From: Planctomycetia bacterium
GTDB lineage: Bacteria > Planctomycetota > Planctomycetia > Planctomycetales > Planctomycetaceae
Direction: 5' to 3'
Assembly (NCBI GenBank): GCA_016200145.1
Contig: JACQFH010000043.1
Coordinates: 1 to 64,000, forward strand
Length of the DNA: 64,000 nucleotides
The notes beneath the pieces are model-generated. The model was not told where the DNA came from. It was given only the letters and a program-made list of their open reading frames with translations, and did no database searches. Below, in pieces: positions 8,759 to 17,836 of the stretch. Positions within the stretch are counted from its first letter, which is position 1. Each line of letters opens with the position of its first letter. Position numbers and translations under genes: made by a program.

Positions 8759-9616
8759 GTGAAACTGGCGACCATTTCGACATCTGGCGGAAACCGCGTC
8801 GTGGCGGTCCGCGACGACAAGTTCATTGACCTGTGCGCCGCCGATCCCGGATTGCCCCCGTCGCTCAAAGAGCTGCTGGCCCTGGATACCGGGTTTGTCC
8901 GGTCGCGGAGCGCTGCCGAGAAGGGCTTTACCGCCGGCAAGTTCATCTCCGGAAAGCTGCTGGCGCCGGTCCAGCGGCCCGACAAGGTGATCTGCATCGG
9001 CCTCAATTATCGCGACCACGCGGCCGAAAGCGGCATGGAGCCGCCCCCCGAGCCGGTTGTTTTCAGCAAGTTCTCGCAGACAGTCATCGGGCCGGAAGAT
9101 TCCATTCGATTGCCCCCCGTCTGCCATCAGGTGGACTACGAAGCCGAGCTGGTCGTGGTGATCGGCCGGCGCGGCAAGCGAATCCCGCGGACAGAAGCGG
9201 CAAACTATGTCGCCGGCTACATGAACGGCAACGACGTTTCCGCCCGCGACTGGCAGCTCCAGAAGCCGGGCAAGCAGTGGCTGCTGGGGAAGACTCCGGA
9301 CACCTTCGCCCCGACCGGGCCCTGGCTCGTCACGGCCGACGAAGTTCCCAACTCGGGCAATCTGTCGGTGAAGCTGCGGTTGAACGGCGAAACGATGCAG
9401 AATTCGACGACGCGCGAGCTCATTTTCGCGGTCGATGAGCTGATCGCGTACGTCTCGCAGATCGTCACGCTCGAGCCGGGGGATCTGATCTTTACCGGAA
9501 CTCCTCCTGGCGTCGGCATGGCCCGCAAGCCGCCCGTGTTCCTGAAAGCCGGCGACGTGTGTGAAGTCGAGATCGCCGGCCTGGGTGTGCTCAAGAACCC
9601 GGTCGTCGTCGACTGA
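8759..9616 (+). CDS. Fumarylacetoacetate hydrolase (FAH) family protein
   Basis: This 285-residue protein has an N-terminal cap domain of about 75 residues and the FAH core. Core motifs are CIGLNYRDHAAE, the metal-binding DYEAELVVVIG (acidic ligands near 130), NDVSARDWQ with the third acidic ligand, and FTGTPPGVG near residue 245. Members hydrolyse or decarboxylate beta-diketo acids in aromatic or ureide breakdown using Mg or Mn. The specific substrate is not readable. The start is GTG at 8759, preceded by GGGGAG at normal distance. It faces the glycosyltransferase gene convergently. Confidence 0.88.
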   Translation: MKLATISTSGGNRVVAVRDDKFIDLCAADPGLPPSLKELLALDTGFVRSRSAAEKGFTAGKFISGKLLAPVQRPDKVICIGLNYRDHAAESGMEPPPEPVVFSKFSQTVIGPEDSIRLPPVCHQVDYEAELVVVIGRRGKRIPRTEAANYVAGYMNGNDVSARDWQLQKPGKQWLLGKTPDTFAPTGPWLVTADEVPNSGNLSVKLRLNGETMQNSTTRELIFAVDELIAYVSQIVTLEPGDLIFTGTPPGVGMARKPPVFLKAGDVCEVEIAGLGVLKNPVVVD

Positions 9617-9654
9617 CGCCGAACTCCAGCGCGCCAAGCCTGCGCACCGGGACG

Positions 9655-11034
9655 TCATTCACATAATTGCAACTGTTGTTGGACGCGTTCTTGGCGCTCG
9701 ACGGCTGCAATTGTGTGACCGGCCCGCAGCGCGCGCACGCTGAAGCCTGATCGCCAGCGGTTCGATTCCCGGAACGGCACGAAGAGAATTCGCAAGACGA
9801 GCACCGGGACGAGCGGCATCAGGTATTTTTCCCAGTGCAGGTACGACCAGGGCATCACGGCCAGGAACGCCAGTACGACGAGGTCGAGGAAAATCTGGAA
9901 ATCGAGTCGCGCAGTTCGCCAGCGGGCGATCGCGTCGAGAACGAGTTCCCCGATCAGCACCAGGCCACCGGCGAAACCGGCGAAGAACACGCACTGTGCC
10001 ACGAAATCATTCCCGGTGACGAAGTCCAGGGCCTGATGTAACATGCCGACGTGCCGAGTGTTCGCTTCAATGGCCGATCGTGAAGCCGTCACGGGAAACA
10101 GCCAGTACAGCCAGGCCGAGGCCGCCGCAAACACAATCGTCTTCCTGCGGAAGAAAAACTCCCGCCGCCGCAGCCACAACAGTGGTGCGAGATACAGGGC
10201 CGCCAGGCTGACGTACAGCACCAGCGACGAAGGATGGAATGTAGCGTGCGCATCCGGATAAACGTGGCGCAGCGCGCCGTCCGGGCAAAGCCCGCCCCAC
10301 AGACAGCACAGGGCTCCGAGGGGGATCGTTGACGCGACCACAGCCAGCAAATGGATTTTTTCGCGGCCCTGACGGCTGTAAATCCATCGCGCCAGCCAAT
10401 AACCGCCGGCCGCCGCCGTGGCGAAGACAAGGTACTGTCGATTGAGTGCGCCGCCGCATAACGCGGCAGCCAGCAGGAGCGGCCGCTCCCGGCGGACGGC
10501 CGCCAGAGCCCCGACGAGGCACAGGATGGCCAGCATGTCGGTGTAGATGAACAGGCTCAAATACAGCATGTAGGGGTGCAGCGCGACGAACGCCGTGCCC
10601 AGCGCCGGCAGCCGCCCGTTTCCCGATTCAGAGTGCAGGAACCAGTACCAGAGCGTGTACGTGACGACCGCCACCACAATCGAAAACAGGCGCAACGCCT
10701 GGGGTTCAAATCCGAACACCCGGCCCCAGGCGCCGTAGAGCAGAAACGGAACCGGCCCCGACATGGCGTCGTAATGGGCCAACAAGTCGAGGTTCAGCGG
10801 GCTCGTGCCGAACGCGACAATCACTCTGACGAAATGCGGTTCATCCGCACGGAGCGGCCGATCGAGGCCGACGAAATACGCGAGCAGCAGCTCACCGGCG
10901 GCGGCGAAGGCGGCAACGGCCAGCAGCCGGCGCCAGCCGACGCGGTGGAACCCGTGTTCGGTCCCGCTGGTGAGACCATAATCAATCCGAAAATCAAGAT
11001 TTGACAAAGCATTAATTCCGTCGCACGGGTTCAT
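9655..11034 (-). CDS. GT-C type membrane glycosyltransferase (GT39/ALG10-like)
   Basis: With the ATG at 11034 the protein has 459 residues and about ten hydrophobic helices. The first extracytoplasmic loop has the acidic RADEPHFVRV motif expected of GT-C enzymes that use polyprenyl-linked sugars; HPYMLYLSLFIYTD follows. The donor and acceptor are unknown. A longer upstream reading exists, but its Arg-rich sequence is the shadow of the TPR gene, so the ATG inside the last 23 bases of that gene is preferred. The overlap suggests coupled translation with the TPR lipoprotein. Confidence 0.72.
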   Translation of the reverse strand: MNPCDGINALSNLDFRIDYGLTSGTEHGFHRVGWRRLLAVAAFAAAGELLLAYFVGLDRPLRADEPHFVRVIVAFGTSPLNLDLLAHYDAMSGPVPFLLYGAWGRVFGFEPQALRLFSIVVAVVTYTLWYWFLHSESGNGRLPALGTAFVALHPYMLYLSLFIYTDMLAILCLVGALAAVRRERPLLLAAALCGGALNRQYLVFATAAAGGYWLARWIYSRQGREKIHLLAVVASTIPLGALCCLWGGLCPDGALRHVYPDAHATFHPSSLVLYVSLAALYLAPLLWLRRREFFFRRKTIVFAAASAWLYWLFPVTASRSAIEANTRHVGMLHQALDFVTGNDFVAQCVFFAGFAGGLVLIGELVLDAIARWRTARLDFQIFLDLVVLAFLAVMPWSYLHWEKYLMPLVPVLVLRILFVPFRESNRWRSGFSVRALRAGHTIAAVERQERVQQQLQLCE

Positions 11035-11989
11035 CGGCGTCTGACTCGTCTTCCAAATGCGATGCACGGGCGATCGCCGGCGCCTGCGGCGCAGCGGCTG
11101 CCGTCGCATCTGCGACCAGCGCGGCGCGCAGCGCAATGGCCTGCGAATTCCGCGGCGAGAGCGCCAGGGCATTCTCGACGGCCGCCTCGGCACCACGCGA
11201 ATCCCCCGCGCGGCGGCAGGCGTCTGCCAGCAGACACCAGTCTCGTGAATTGCCCTGGCGGCTGGAAATCCCCGCGGTGAGGGCCGCGGCCGCCTCGGAC
11301 CAGCGGCCGTCCTGCGAGTAACACCTCCCCAACAGCCATTGTGCCCGCGAGCGCGCTTCGGCATTCAGACTCGGGTCGTCCATCAGCGCTCGGAGCTCGG
11401 AAGCAGCCAGGCGCGAGTCGCCTCGCTGCACATGCAACCGGGCCACGAACATGCGGGCTTCGACATGCTCCCCTTCGGAATCGAGCACCTGGTACAGATC
11501 GTCGAGAGCCCGATCGAGGTTGCCCCGCGACTGTTCAATTTTCGCCCGCAGCAGCAGGCCCCGCGCGTCTCGCGGATCGAGGTCGAGCGCCTGGGCCAGC
11601 AGACCGTCGGCTTCGTTCAGGTTGTGCTGCAAATACCGGACTTCGGCCAGCCCGACATAGACGCGCGGGTCGTCCGGATTCTGGTCCTGCAGCAGTTGCA
11701 GATGTCCCGCGGCTGCTTCGGCCTGGCGGGCCGCGAGCAGCATCTCGGAAAGCTCCAGACGCGTCTCATAATCGTTGGGATTTCGCTCGACGGCGGCCGT
11801 CAGCAGCGTCCGGGCCGACTGCAGGTCGCCCCGTTCGCGGGCCTGCCGCGCCTCGACCGACAGCTTTTCGGCCGTTTCCGAGCGGGACGTCAACGTTGCC
11901 TGCTGGCGCGCGCATCCCGCCAGCGCCAGGCACGCGATTACGAGCGCCGCACGCACAAATCGAGGACAAATTCCGGACGACGTGATCAT
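11012..11989 (-). CDS. TPR-repeat lipoprotein
   Basis: This 325-residue protein has a lipoprotein signal (lipobox LAGC, Cys26). Tandem TPR units follow from about residue 45 (ARERGDLQSARTLLTAAVERNP, then DLDPRDARGLLLRAKIEQSR and others) up to about 295. TPR arrays are protein-binding scaffolds; the partner is unknown. It would be tethered to a membrane facing the periplasm. It overlaps the downstream glycosyltransferase gene by 23 bases, so the two probably act together in envelope polysaccharide or glycoprotein work (inference). Confidence 0.85.
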   Translation of the reverse strand: MITSSGICPRFVRAALVIACLALAGCARQQATLTSRSETAEKLSVEARQARERGDLQSARTLLTAAVERNPNDYETRLELSEMLLAARQAEAAAGHLQLLQDQNPDDPRVYVGLAEVRYLQHNLNEADGLLAQALDLDPRDARGLLLRAKIEQSRGNLDRALDDLYQVLDSEGEHVEARMFVARLHVQRGDSRLAASELRALMDDPSLNAEARSRAQWLLGRCYSQDGRWSEAAAALTAGISSRQGNSRDWCLLADACRRAGDSRGAEAAVENALALSPRNSQAIALRAALVADATAAAAPQAPAIARASHLEDESDADEPVRRN

Positions 11990-12480
11990 GCAGGTTCCGC
12001 ACGGCGCGCGGCGGCGCTGGCCGCCAAATGACCGGAAAAACTGGCAGGGGAAACGGGGGCGAATCCTACCCGAACTGCCATATTGCGGAAAGCCGAGAAT
12101 TACCGGGCCGCCGGCATTTCGGCTGCGGACCGGTGGCTCGATGTCCTGGATGACGACCCGGCGTCGATATCGCAGAGACCAAAGCCCCGCCAGTACGCGG
12201 AATCAAAACTGATGCGGTCCACGAAACACACGAAAACGACGAAAAGATGATTCAAGTTGTGTCCGACTCCCCTGCCCGCTTCGTCCCGGGATCGTGTTTT
12301 AGGAGCTCGGAGTTAAGGAATGCAGGATGGCATGAAGGCAGGAAGAAAGTCAGCGACGTTGCCGCCCAACATCTGCGTGCAATCACTTTGTCGAGTCGTC
12401 TGGATGATGTGTTGGGGCAGACTCTTGCGGCGCAAACCGCCGTTCACGGACTTCGTACGCTGTTAACTCTCTTTGCAAAG
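11990..12480. other. Intergenic stretch, no convincing gene
   Basis: It contains the upstream region of the TPR lipoprotein. Near 12220-12246 there is a purine-rich stretch with repeated ACGAAA units, resembling a common dispersed-repeat remnant. An open frame of 86 codons (12247-12507) has no ribosome site, no recognised motif, and overlaps the opposing hypothetical gene. Confidence 0.35.
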
Positions 12481-12876
12481 TCACCCACTGGCCCGTGGAC
12501 GCAGTAATGACGAAATGCTGAGGGGGTCGGCGACGCCGAGGACCCGGGCGAAACTCACAGCAATCGGAATGACCCAGAACGGTGAGTCGTCGTCAAACTG
12601 ATATGGAAACTCCGTAGTGCCTTTGATGTGTCCCGATATGTTGTACAGCGTCTTTGCACAGATTTCCTCAAAGCCATATTGATATTGGAGCAGTTGATCC
12701 TTGGCCTCGTTAGCGCGAATTGTTTTGTCCCGGATCTTACTGAACAAAGCATGGGCAAACTGCCATTTCCTTTCTTCCGATGCCATTTCGTCCAGCTCGA
12801 GGAGCGTGGATTGATCGTTGCAAAGCGGTAGGAAAAACCGAACCATCTCCTGAATCGCGTTCGCCGTCGGCTCCAT
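12481..12876 (-). CDS. Hypothetical protein
   Basis: The 131-residue product is not recognised. It looks like a soluble, mostly helical protein with balanced charge (MASEERKWQFAHALFSKIRDK, NEAKDQLLQYQYGFEEICAKT) and a hydrophobic segment near residues 100-118. AGG lies about ten bases before the ATG. The composition is protein-like, unlike the Arg/Pro-rich shadows around it, which is the main reason for calling it. It stands alone between the TPR gene and the M20 peptidase. Confidence 0.55.
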   Translation of the reverse strand: MEPTANAIQEMVRFFLPLCNDQSTLLELDEMASEERKWQFAHALFSKIRDKTIRANEAKDQLLQYQYGFEEICAKTLYNISGHIKGTTEFPYQFDDDSPFWVIPIAVSFARVLGVADPLSISSLLRPRASG

Positions 12877-13039
12877 GTCGTAAACCTGCCTTCAGACACG
12901 TGGGCAGCGATTTTTTGTAACTTGAATCATGCTCGCTTGAGCGATGCGTACGACGCTGATTCCCGCGGGAGTGGCTTGGCGGTTCAGATCCGTTTCGTGC
13001 GCTCGACACGCGCATCCCGACGGGATTGCGGTTAAACGA

Positions 13040-14218
13040 TTACACGCCGGGTTCGGCACAGAAGCGATAGTAGATCTCGCTGGCGCGGCGGAGCTCGCCG
13101 ACGTCGATCCATTCGTCGACGGTGTGGGCCTGATTGATCGAGCCCGGGCCGAACACGATGGCCGGCACGCCGCTGGGGGCGAATCGCGACGCGTTGGTGC
13201 CGTACCAGGCGCCCAGCTTGCGGTGCGGGCCCGCAACCGGCGTAATCTGCTTCATCAGGCGATCGGCCCAGGCGCCGTTGTTGTGGTCCGAGAGGGTCGC
13301 GCCGTCGAGCCACGGAGGCAGCATCTCGAAATCGACGTCGAGCCGGTTGCGCAGATACGTGGTCACCTGGGGAATGACGGTTTCCGGATCTTCCCCCGGA
13401 ACCACACGGCGGTCGATTTCGATGAAGCATTCGTCGGGGACCGTGTTGACGCTGATCCCGCCGGAAATCCGCCCCACCGACAGGGTCGGCGAGCCGCACA
13501 GCGGATGCGGCGGGATCATCCGGCCGACTTCTTCGGCGTAGCGCTCCAGGCACACCAAAACCTGCGACATCTTGTAGATCGCATTGACACCTTCCTGCGG
13601 CCGCGAGCTGTGACAGGCCCGCCCCCGCGTCTGCAGCTTCCACCGCACGGCCCCGCGGTGCGCGACGATGATGTTGAGATCGGTCGGTTCGGCAACGACG
13701 GCCACGCTCGGCGGCGCGGTGAAGAGCGACGGCGAATTCCCGGGATCGACCCACATCCGTGCCAGGGCCCGGGCCCCCTGGGCCGTCGATTCTTCGTCGC
13801 AGGTGCATGACATGACGACGTTGGCCCGCTTGTCTGGCTGTTCGGCGACCAGCCGGGCAAACGCGCTCAGCATCGCCGCCATTCCCCCTTTGACGTCGCA
13901 GGCGCCACGGCCGTACAAGTGCCCTTCCCGGACCACCGGGTCGAACGGCGCAATCGTCATGCCGTCGGTGGGCACGGTATCCTGATGCGCGTCGAGCAGA
14001 ATGGTGGTTGCGGTGCCGGGGCGATCGAACCGGGCGACGACGTTAGCCCTTCCCGGCAGGACCTCGACTCGCTGGAAATCGACCCCCAGCTTGCGGAAGA
14101 ACCCTTCCAGGTGATCGCTCAACCGGCTTTCGAGGAACTCAGGCCCAGATACGTCCCGGCCCATTGGGTTGACGCTGGGAATCGCCACCAGATCTTTCAG
14201 GATTTCAACGGGATCCAT
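13040..14218 (-). CDS. M20-family metallopeptidase (ArgE/DapE/CPG2-like)
   Basis: With the ATG at 14218 the protein has 392 residues, the usual size. Metal and catalytic motifs are in order: LLDAHQDTVP (first His), GRGACDVKGG (bridging Asp), CTCDEES (general-base Glu and metal Glu), an acidic ligand in VVAEPTD, and the late His in NQAHTVDEW. A dimerisation (lid) domain sits in the middle. Such enzymes use two zinc ions to cut acyl-amino acids or peptides; acetylornithine deacetylase or succinyl-diaminopimelate desuccinylase is possible but cannot be separated from general M20 peptidases here. A 66-codon upward extension is open but low-complexity and contains a dispersed repeat. Confidence 0.87.
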   Translation of the reverse strand: MDPVEILKDLVAIPSVNPMGRDVSGPEFLESRLSDHLEGFFRKLGVDFQRVEVLPGRANVVARFDRPGTATTILLDAHQDTVPTDGMTIAPFDPVVREGHLYGRGACDVKGGMAAMLSAFARLVAEQPDKRANVVMSCTCDEESTAQGARALARMWVDPGNSPSLFTAPPSVAVVAEPTDLNIIVAHRGAVRWKLQTRGRACHSSRPQEGVNAIYKMSQVLVCLERYAEEVGRMIPPHPLCGSPTLSVGRISGGISVNTVPDECFIEIDRRVVPGEDPETVIPQVTTYLRNRLDVDFEMLPPWLDGATLSDHNNGAWADRLMKQITPVAGPHRKLGAWYGTNASRFAPSGVPAIVFGPGSINQAHTVDEWIDVGELRRASEIYYRFCAEPGV

Positions 14219-14310
14219 GGGTGCGCCCGCGGGTGCGTGGGGTATGTGGAGTTCGGTGTGGGATTCGTCGTGAGCTTTGGGAATGTAGACAAGGAGAGGG
14301 CAGAAACGCC

Positions 14311-14335
14311 CGAATTCTGGCGAATTCGGCGACGG
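14311..14335. repeat. GAATTC-type direct repeat, copy 1
   Basis: The unit reads CGAATTCTGGCGAATTCGG followed by CGACGG. A pyrimidine-rich tract (14341-14359, CTCC units) follows. A near-identical unit in the same orientation lies at 14880-14904, also followed by a CT-rich tract, so unit and tract are repeated together. Confidence 0.7.
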
Positions 14336-14553
14336 TTTGTTCTCCTTGTCTCCCCCTCTGGGTCTCTGACCCTGTCTCTTCGTATCGGCGCCTTCGGCGG
14401 CGCAGAAAACGAACACCTATTATCCCCGGCGCGCGGGTAATTTCGCAAGACAAAGTATGCCGTGGCAGGAAAGGAAATAGGGGGATATGCGAGAGAGCGC
14501 AAGAGGCACGAAGATGCAGGTCTTCTTTCCGCAGGCGCGACACTTCGTCTAAA

Positions 14554-14727
14554 ATGTCGGGCATGGTCGATCTGCTTTCAGGTGTCGCCGTGCTTTTCGG
14601 GGTCGTGTTGCTCTTCGTCGACACCGTGCCCGGAGCCTTTTGGATCGAGCCGAGCATCATCGGGCTGGGAATCATCGCGCTGGGCGCGTGGCGGCTCGCG
14701 CGCAAGTGCGGGACGCTTAAACGATAA
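14554..14727 (+). CDS. Small two-helix membrane protein
   Basis: The ATG at 14554 opens a 57-residue protein with two hydrophobic segments (about 8-22 and 31-46), separated by a short polar turn with DTVPGAFW, and a basic tail (ARKCGTLKR). An ATG at 14563 is an alternative. The function is unknown. It sits alone between two copies of a GAATTC direct repeat. The good hydrophobic pattern and short basic C-terminus support a real small membrane protein, but there is no strong ribosome site. Confidence 0.55.
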   Translation: MSGMVDLLSGVAVLFGVVLLFVDTVPGAFWIEPSIIGLGIIALGAWRLARKCGTLKR

Positions 14728-15119
14728 CGGTCCTCCTCGCCGCCTTGGCCGTCGCCTTCGCCGATCACATTTATTCTCCAATGCATACGGCCTTCGCGCA
14801 TGGGCCTGACCGGGCGAGGCGATGGATGGATGCCTATCTGTTGTGGTGGCAGAAATAGCTGTCGAACTCGGCCCCCACCAGAATTCTGGCGAATTCGGCT
14901 ACGGGCGCGAAATCTCCTTATCTCCCCTCTCCTGTCTCCCCCTCTTCGCTCCCCGGCGCTTCGCTCCCCGGCGCCTGGCTCTCCCGGCGGCATCGGCGAG
15001 GTCCAAGGGGGGGGTTCTGGCCTCAAGCCTCAGGCCTCTCATATTGACGGTTTACCGGCAATGGGATATCAACCGCCCCGGTGGGTCAGGTTCACTTCGG
15101 TCCGTCGGGGAGTGGCGCC
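14728..15119. other. Intergenic stretch with a direct repeat and CT-rich tract
   Basis: It holds the second GAATTC repeat (14880-14904), a CT-rich tract to about 14948 and a short repeated GCTCCCCGGCGC segment around 14948-14972. No gene is seen apart from the ribosome site (GGGGAG) of the next gene near 15107. Confidence 0.45.
14880..14904. repeat. GAATTC-type direct repeat, copy 2
   Basis: AGAATTCTGGCGAATTCGG plus CTACGG, two internal differences from the copy at 14311-14335 and in the same orientation about 570 bases away. A CT-rich tract follows at 14913-14948, as in copy 1. Confidence 0.7.
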
Positions 15120-15899
15120 ATGGATGTCGCCGATTACGTTCAGAACATCACGTTTCGTCTCCTGCAACCATCGACCCCGCGCCCGTCCGGGTTTCGCGCG
15201 CTCAACAACGTGGCCCGGAAAGCCGGCATCCACCTCGAAATGTGGATGACGCGCCTGCCCGAAGACCAGGAAGACATGCAGCGCCGCCTGACCAGGGCCT
15301 GCAAGATCCCCAGAATGTCGACGTTCGCCATCGGCGCGATCATCAACCGTGCCGTGGCCCTGATGCCCGACAACCGGGCCTATCTCAACGTCGGCGTCTG
15401 GAATGGATTCACGTTTCTGGCCGGGATGGCGTCGAACCCGCACAAGCTGTGCATCGGCGTCGACAACTTCTCGCACAACAACTCGCCCCGGACGTCCTTC
15501 CTCAAAAGGTTCAACCGGGCGCGCAGTCCCAAACACGTGTTTCGCGAAGGAGACTTCCGGGAGTACTTCGCTGCGCAACACAAAGAAACGCTGGGGCTGT
15601 ACCTCTTCGACGGGCCGCACACCTATGACGACCAGCTCGACGGCCTGACGCTGGCCGAGCCATTTTTCGGGCGCGGGTGCCTGGTGCTGGTGGACGACAC
15701 GAACTGGCCGCAGGTGCGGCAGGCCAACCTCGATTTCATCGCGCGGAGCCCGTTCGAATACCGCATGCTGCTCGACGTGCAGACCCCGCGCACCGGGCAT
15801 CCCACGTATTGGAACGGATTGATGCTGTTCGAGCGCGGCAAACGCAAGGCGGGGGCAGGAGCGCTGCACGCCGAGTGCAACGGGCGAACTGCTGCGTGA
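15120..15899 (+). CDS. Class I SAM-dependent methyltransferase (Methyltransf_24-like)
   Basis: The ATG at 15120 has GGGGAG about ten bases upstream and gives 259 residues. The SAM-binding glycine motif is YLNVGVWNGFTFLAGM, the acidic end of strand two is IGVDNFS, and the late motifs are LYLFDGPHTYDDQL and GCLVLVDDTNW. These fit the family of small O-methyltransferases often found with sugar or polyketide modification. The acceptor substrate is unknown. It lies alone upstream of the tRNA gene. Confidence 0.78.
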   Translation: MDVADYVQNITFRLLQPSTPRPSGFRALNNVARKAGIHLEMWMTRLPEDQEDMQRRLTRACKIPRMSTFAIGAIINRAVALMPDNRAYLNVGVWNGFTFLAGMASNPHKLCIGVDNFSHNNSPRTSFLKRFNRARSPKHVFREGDFREYFAAQHKETLGLYLFDGPHTYDDQLDGLTLAEPFFGRGCLVLVDDTNWPQVRQANLDFIARSPFEYRMLLDVQTPRTGHPTYWNGLMLFERGKRKAGAGALHAECNGRTAA

Positions 15900-16022
15900 A
15901 GAATGTCTCGCATTTGCCGTCGGTGCGTCGACTCCAGCGGCGCGCCGCCTGCCATCAATTGATCCAGAGGAGAATTGACGACCGGTTGGGTATCGCCCCG
16001 CTGATTCAGCAAGGTGTGAGAC

Positions 16023-16050
16023 TTGAAAGCCTCATTCCGCCCCCTATAAT
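16023..16050 (+). promoter_or_regulatory. Sigma-70-type promoter of the tRNA-Gly gene
   Basis: TTGAAA (16023-16028) and a perfect TATAAT (16045-16050) are separated by 16 bases. The tRNA starts 26 bases after the -10 box, so transcription would begin about 16057 with a short leader. The match and position make this one of the clearest promoters in the window. Confidence 0.75.
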
Positions 16051-16075
16051 CGACCGTTTGGCGGAAAAACGCCAT

Positions 16076-16147
16076 GCGGGTGTAACTCAGTGGTAGAGTA
16101 CCACGTTGCCAACGTGGTTGTCGTGGGTTCGAACCCCATCACCCGCT
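16076..16147 (+). tRNA. tRNA-Gly (anticodon GCC)
   Basis: The cloverleaf is complete: acceptor GCGGGTG with CACCCGC, D-arm ACTC/GAGT, anticodon stem CCACG/CGTGG with loop TTGCCAA (anticodon GCC), and T-arm GTGGG-TTCGAAC-CCCAT. The discriminator base is T and no CCA is encoded. It reads glycine codons GGC and GGT. It precedes trigger factor by about 90 bases. Confidence 0.97.
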
Positions 16148-16235
16148 CTCTGGAATCAGAATACGGTCCCGATCGCCGCAGCGAAGTCATACGATTCCCG
16201 GCGATTTCCAGCCTGCGACAGAACAGCCAATCATC

Positions 16236-17732
16236 ATGAGCGACCAAGACAGCGAATCCACCCCAACCGACGAGACGGCAGCGACTTCCGGCACCATCGT
16301 GGCGGGCGAAGAAGGCGAAGAAGCTCCCTACAAGATGTCGCTCGTCGTCGATATCCAGACTGCCGGGCCCTGCAAAAAGCACGTCAAAGTGCAGATCCCC
16401 CGTTCCGACCTCGAGCACTTTTACGAGGATTCGGTCAAGGAGCTCGTGACGAGCGCCGCCGTTCCCGGTTTTCGCACCGGGCACGTCCCCCGCAAGCTGG
16501 TCGAAAAGCGGTTCCGCAAGGAAGTCGGCAACCAGGTGCGGCAGCGCGTGCTGATGCAGAGCCTGCAGCAACTCGGCGAAGACCACAAGCTCGACGCGAT
16601 CAACGAGCCGGACCTGGATATCGAGGCGCTGGTGCTGCCCGACGAGGGAGATTTTACCTATGAATTCGACGTCGAAGTCCGGCCTGAATTCGACCTGCCC
16701 AACTACGCGGGACTGACGATCAAGCGCCCCATGCGGGCCATCACTGATGCCGAAGTCCAGTCGTATCTCGAAAACTATCTGGCCCAGTTCGGCCAGCTCG
16801 TGCCGCACGACGGCGCCGCCGAACCCGGCGACTTTGTGCTGGCCAACCTCTCTTTCGAGAGCAACGGCAAAGAATTGTCGCGCGCCTCGGATCAGAAGAT
16901 CCGCATCCGCCCGATGCTGCGGTTTTCGGACGCCGAAATCGCCGGCTTCGACAAACTGATGCAGGGTGTCCGCCCCGGGGACCACCGCGACGCAAACAGC
17001 AAGATTTCCGTCGAGGCCTCGAATATCGAGCAGCGCGGCGAGCCGGTGACGGTGCATTTCGAGATCACCGACGTGCAGCGGCTGCGGCTGCCGGAGCTCA
17101 ATCAGGAGTTCCTCAGTCAGCTCGAAGTCGAGTCGGAAGCCGCGCTGCGGCAGGAACTGCGGCAGGTTCTGGAACGGCAGTTGACGTACGAGCAGCGGCA
17201 GGCCACGCGCGTGCAGGTGCTTGCGCAGATCACCGCGTCGGCCGACTGGGACCTTCCCGAATCGATGGTTAAGCGACAGGTCGAGAATGCCCTGCATCGT
17301 GAGATTCTCGAAATGCAGCAGGCCGGCTTCACCGACGAACAGATCCGGGCGCGGCAGAATGAACTGCTGCAGAGCCAGATCTCGACGACCCGCCAGGCCC
17401 TGAAAGAGCACTTCGTGCTCGACAAGATCGCCACGCAGGAAAAGCTGGAAGTCACCCCGCAGGACAAGGACGTGGAAATTGCGTTCATGGCGATGCAGCG
17501 CGGCGAGAGCCCGCGCCGCGTTCGCGCGCGGCTCGAGAAATCAGGCCTGATGGAAAACCTCGACGCCCAGATCCTCGAGCGCAAAGCCGTCGACGTGGTT
17601 CTGCAGAAGGCGGTGTTCGTCGACGTGCCGGGCGAGGCCGCGAAGAAAGGCGACGTCGAAGCGGTGGAGTTGTCGGTTTGTGGACAGGAAGTCGCCCCGG
17701 CGCCCAAGCCCGCCGAAGCTGGCGCCAAATAG
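16236..17732 (+). CDS. tig: Trigger factor, ribosome-bound chaperone
   Basis: The 498-residue protein has an acidic N-terminal tail of about 30 residues, then the ribosome-binding domain with the signature VPGFRTGHVP (G78-F79-R80), a central FKBP-like domain (about 190-280; EPGDFVLANLSFE to VHFEITDVQR) and a long helical C-terminal chaperone domain. It binds ribosomal protein L23 at the exit tunnel and shields nascent chains. It is about 65 residues longer than the E. coli protein, mostly at the ends. The Clp protease genes downstream make a folding and degradation cluster, as in many bacteria. Confidence 0.95.
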   Translation: MSDQDSESTPTDETAATSGTIVAGEEGEEAPYKMSLVVDIQTAGPCKKHVKVQIPRSDLEHFYEDSVKELVTSAAVPGFRTGHVPRKLVEKRFRKEVGNQVRQRVLMQSLQQLGEDHKLDAINEPDLDIEALVLPDEGDFTYEFDVEVRPEFDLPNYAGLTIKRPMRAITDAEVQSYLENYLAQFGQLVPHDGAAEPGDFVLANLSFESNGKELSRASDQKIRIRPMLRFSDAEIAGFDKLMQGVRPGDHRDANSKISVEASNIEQRGEPVTVHFEITDVQRLRLPELNQEFLSQLEVESEAALRQELRQVLERQLTYEQRQATRVQVLAQITASADWDLPESMVKRQVENALHREILEMQQAGFTDEQIRARQNELLQSQISTTRQALKEHFVLDKIATQEKLEVTPQDKDVEIAFMAMQRGESPRRVRARLEKSGLMENLDAQILERKAVDVVLQKAVFVDVPGEAAKKGDVEAVELSVCGQEVAPAPKPAEAGAK

Positions 17733-17836
17733 GCTGGATCATCGAATGAATTCATGGAGGAATACCGGATCGGCTCGGCCCGCCCCGCTTGGCGACGCGG
17801 CCATCCGGCCCTTTTATCATCTCCTGAGGGATCATC

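Noticed and set aside
8412-8762. 116-codon plus-strand frame before the FAH gene
   Set aside because: Low-quality composition with no signal or ribosome site; the FAH gene has its own GTG with a clear GGGGAG.
12247-12507. 86-codon plus-strand frame
   Set aside because: No ribosome site, no recognised motif, and it overlaps the better-supported minus-strand hypothetical gene.
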